Positions 5,831 to 6,846 of a DNA stretch of 6,846 bases are shown in pieces. Location: NCBI GenBank assembly GCA_046760445.1, contig JBHIEE010000136.1:1-6846 (forward strand). The letters are read 5' to 3'. Made by a program: the position numbers and the translations under genes. Source of the DNA: JBHIEE01 sp046760445 (GTDB lineage: Bacteria; Acidobacteriota; Aminicenantia; JdFR-78). The notes beneath the pieces are model-generated. The model made no database searches, was not told where the DNA came from, and saw nothing but the letters and a program-made list of their open reading frames with translations. Position 1 is the first letter of the stretch; each line of letters starts with the position of its first letter.

Positions 5831-6715
5831 ATGAAAAAACTAATACCAATATTCCTTTTGTCAATGGCCTTCTTAGTGACATGTAAGAAACCAACAAATA
5901 TTGAAAGTGGCTTTGCTGAAGTGAATGGTACCCAGCTATATTTTGAAGTTGCTGGATCAGGTGATCCAATAGTCCTTATTCATGGGAACTATGGAGATTC
6001 CCGACACTGGGATGATCAATTCGAGGTTTTTGCTAAAGAGTATAAAGTTATTCGTTACGATGTAAGAGGTTATGGAAAATCCTCTGTCCCAGTCGAAGGG
6101 GGAGCTTATAGTCACCCTGACGATCTTAAAGCTTTATTAGAATATTTAGGCATATCTAAAGCCCATATCACTGGATTTTCTATGGGATGTGTGATAGCCG
6201 TGGATTTCGTTCTCACTTACCCTGATATGAGCAACTCTCTTATTGCTGTTGGGCCATGGGTGAGTGGATTTAGATCGCCGTTGGCTCAAGAAGTGTATGA
6301 TGATTTTAGAGAGGTTTCTTCTATCCTAAAGGAAAGTGGGATTGAACCTGCGAGAGATTTCTTGGTTGACCTTCACTATCTTAGACCCTCCAAACCAATT
6401 CCTGATGTCAATAAACGTATGGAAGAAATAATTCATGATTTTTCATTTTGGACATTTACTCACAAGGATCTTCAGCGAAGACTCAGCCCCCCTGCAATTC
6501 AACAACTCGATAAACTTAATCTACCTACTCTAATTTTAACTTCTGACCATGATATAGAAGCCTGCAAAGAGGTTGCAGATCTACTTGAACGTACAATACC
6601 AAATTCAAGAAAAACAGTCATTGCAGATGCTAGTCATATTTCAATGTTGGAAAAACCAGTTGAATTCAATAAAGCCATTCTTGACTTCTTAGATTTTGTA
6701 AGAAATGGACAATAG
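5831..6715 (+). CDS. Exported alpha/beta hydrolase with intact catalytic triad
   Basis: A 294-residue alpha/beta-hydrolase fold enzyme, the family of esterases, lactonases, epoxide hydrolases and haloperoxidase-like proteins. Residues 1-17 are a signal; Cys18 follows VT (LVTC), an atypical lipobox, so it may be a lipoprotein or anchored by its signal. The fold is complete: strand GTQLYFEVAGSG, oxyanion motif LIHGNYGDS (H51-G52), RYDVRGYGKS after strand 4, the nucleophile elbow GFSMG with S117, a helical cap at about 145-225, the acid in TSDHD (D241, possibly D239), and the histidine H269 in ADASHISMLEKP. At under 300 residues it is the normal size for this group. The reading from 5768 is rejected because it begins inside the attC. 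It is the only gene in its cassette and stops three bases before the next attC. The substrate cannot be read from sequence; cassettes often carry such hydrolases, some acting in detoxification or signal-molecule breakdown. Confidence 0.88.
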   Translation: MKKLIPIFLLSMAFLVTCKKPTNIESGFAEVNGTQLYFEVAGSGDPIVLIHGNYGDSRHWDDQFEVFAKEYKVIRYDVRGYGKSSVPVEGGAYSHPDDLKALLEYLGISKAHITGFSMGCVIAVDFVLTYPDMSNSLIAVGPWVSGFRSPLAQEVYDDFREVSSILKESGIEPARDFLVDLHYLRPSKPIPDVNKRMEEIIHDFSFWTFTHKDLQRRLSPPAIQQLDKLNLPTLILTSDHDIEACKEVADLLERTIPNSRKTVIADASHISMLEKPVEFNKAILDFLDFVRNGQ

Positions 6716-6718
6716 ATT

Positions 6719-6846
6719 GCCTAACATTTTTTGCAGCCGATTGCGGGGCGCTTGCGTGAATTCGGAATTTGGAGAAACCCTCGACGTTTTGTCTGAATAG
6801 CTGCTTTAGTGCAGCGAAATCCCGCAACGGCTGAAAAACTCGTTAT
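6719..6846 (+). other. attC: attC recombination site of cassette 4, last two bases missing
   Basis: Left box GCCTAAC (6719-6725) fits RYYYAAC exactly; the right box begins GTTAT at 6842 and is cut by the window edge. The arms pair over a long stretch: TTTTTGCAGCCGATTGCGGG (ends 6747) with CCCGCAACGGCTGAAAAA (6821-6838), leaving G6733 and A6740 as unpaired bases. A small perfect hairpin, GCTGC (6800-6804) with GCAGC (6811-6815), lies inside the loop region. It begins three bases after the hydrolase stop. Confidence 0.88.

Larger units (their letters stand above)
5802..6842 (+). mobile_element. Integron gene cassette 4 (alpha/beta hydrolase)
   Basis: A cassette of 1041 bp from the cleavage point in GTTAGGC (5801-5807) to the G of the truncated box at 6842. 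It holds one gene (5831-6715) and a long attC. The leading GTTAGGC is the exact reverse complement of the trailing GCCTAAC (6719-6725). Confidence 0.8.

Overview
The window is a run of an integron gene-cassette array, read entirely from the + strand. Seven genes (one of them frameshifted) all point the same way. They are interrupted by folded recombination sites that fit attC: an RYYYAAC-like box, imperfect inverted arms with an unpaired base, and a GTTRRRY-like box. I see three complete sites (404-466, 4066-4166, 5676-5807), the tail of one at the left edge (ends at 30), and one that lacks only its last two bases at the right edge (6719-6846). They divide the window into four cassettes: 25-460, 461-4160, 4161-5801 and 5802-6842. 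No integrase or attI is in view. The host cannot be named. AT-rich coding and many Sec/lipoprotein signals suggest a Gram-negative, low-GC bacterium, perhaps in or near the Bacteroidota/Ignavibacteriota/Calditrichota assemblage; that placement is inference.

Layout. Cassette 1 carries one small, single-span membrane protein of unknown function. Cassette 2 is unusually large (3.7 kb) and has no recognisable internal attC. It holds an NTF2-like (SnoaL/DUF4440-type) lipoprotein, a second secreted NTF2-like protein of clearly different base composition, a TolB/WD40-like beta-propeller lipoprotein broken by a one-base frameshift, and a third NTF2-like lipoprotein. Cassette 3 carries an exported metal-dependent amidohydrolase with all its metal ligands. 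Cassette 4 carries an exported alpha/beta hydrolase with an intact catalytic triad.

The strongest internal evidence is a pairing rule. When a cassette is excised as a circle, its first bases complete its own attC. In cassettes 1, 3 and 4 the leading GTTRRRY is the exact reverse complement of that cassette's own trailing RYYYAAC, and in cassette 2 it matches 6 of 7. The match is poorer between neighbouring cassettes. This fixes the borders and suggests that the 3.7-kb block moves as one unit.

All seven products are predicted to reach the membrane, periplasm or cell surface. They are not visibly one pathway; in a cassette array, adjacency reflects capture rather than shared function. Only the genes inside cassette 2 have a reasonable claim to have travelled together.
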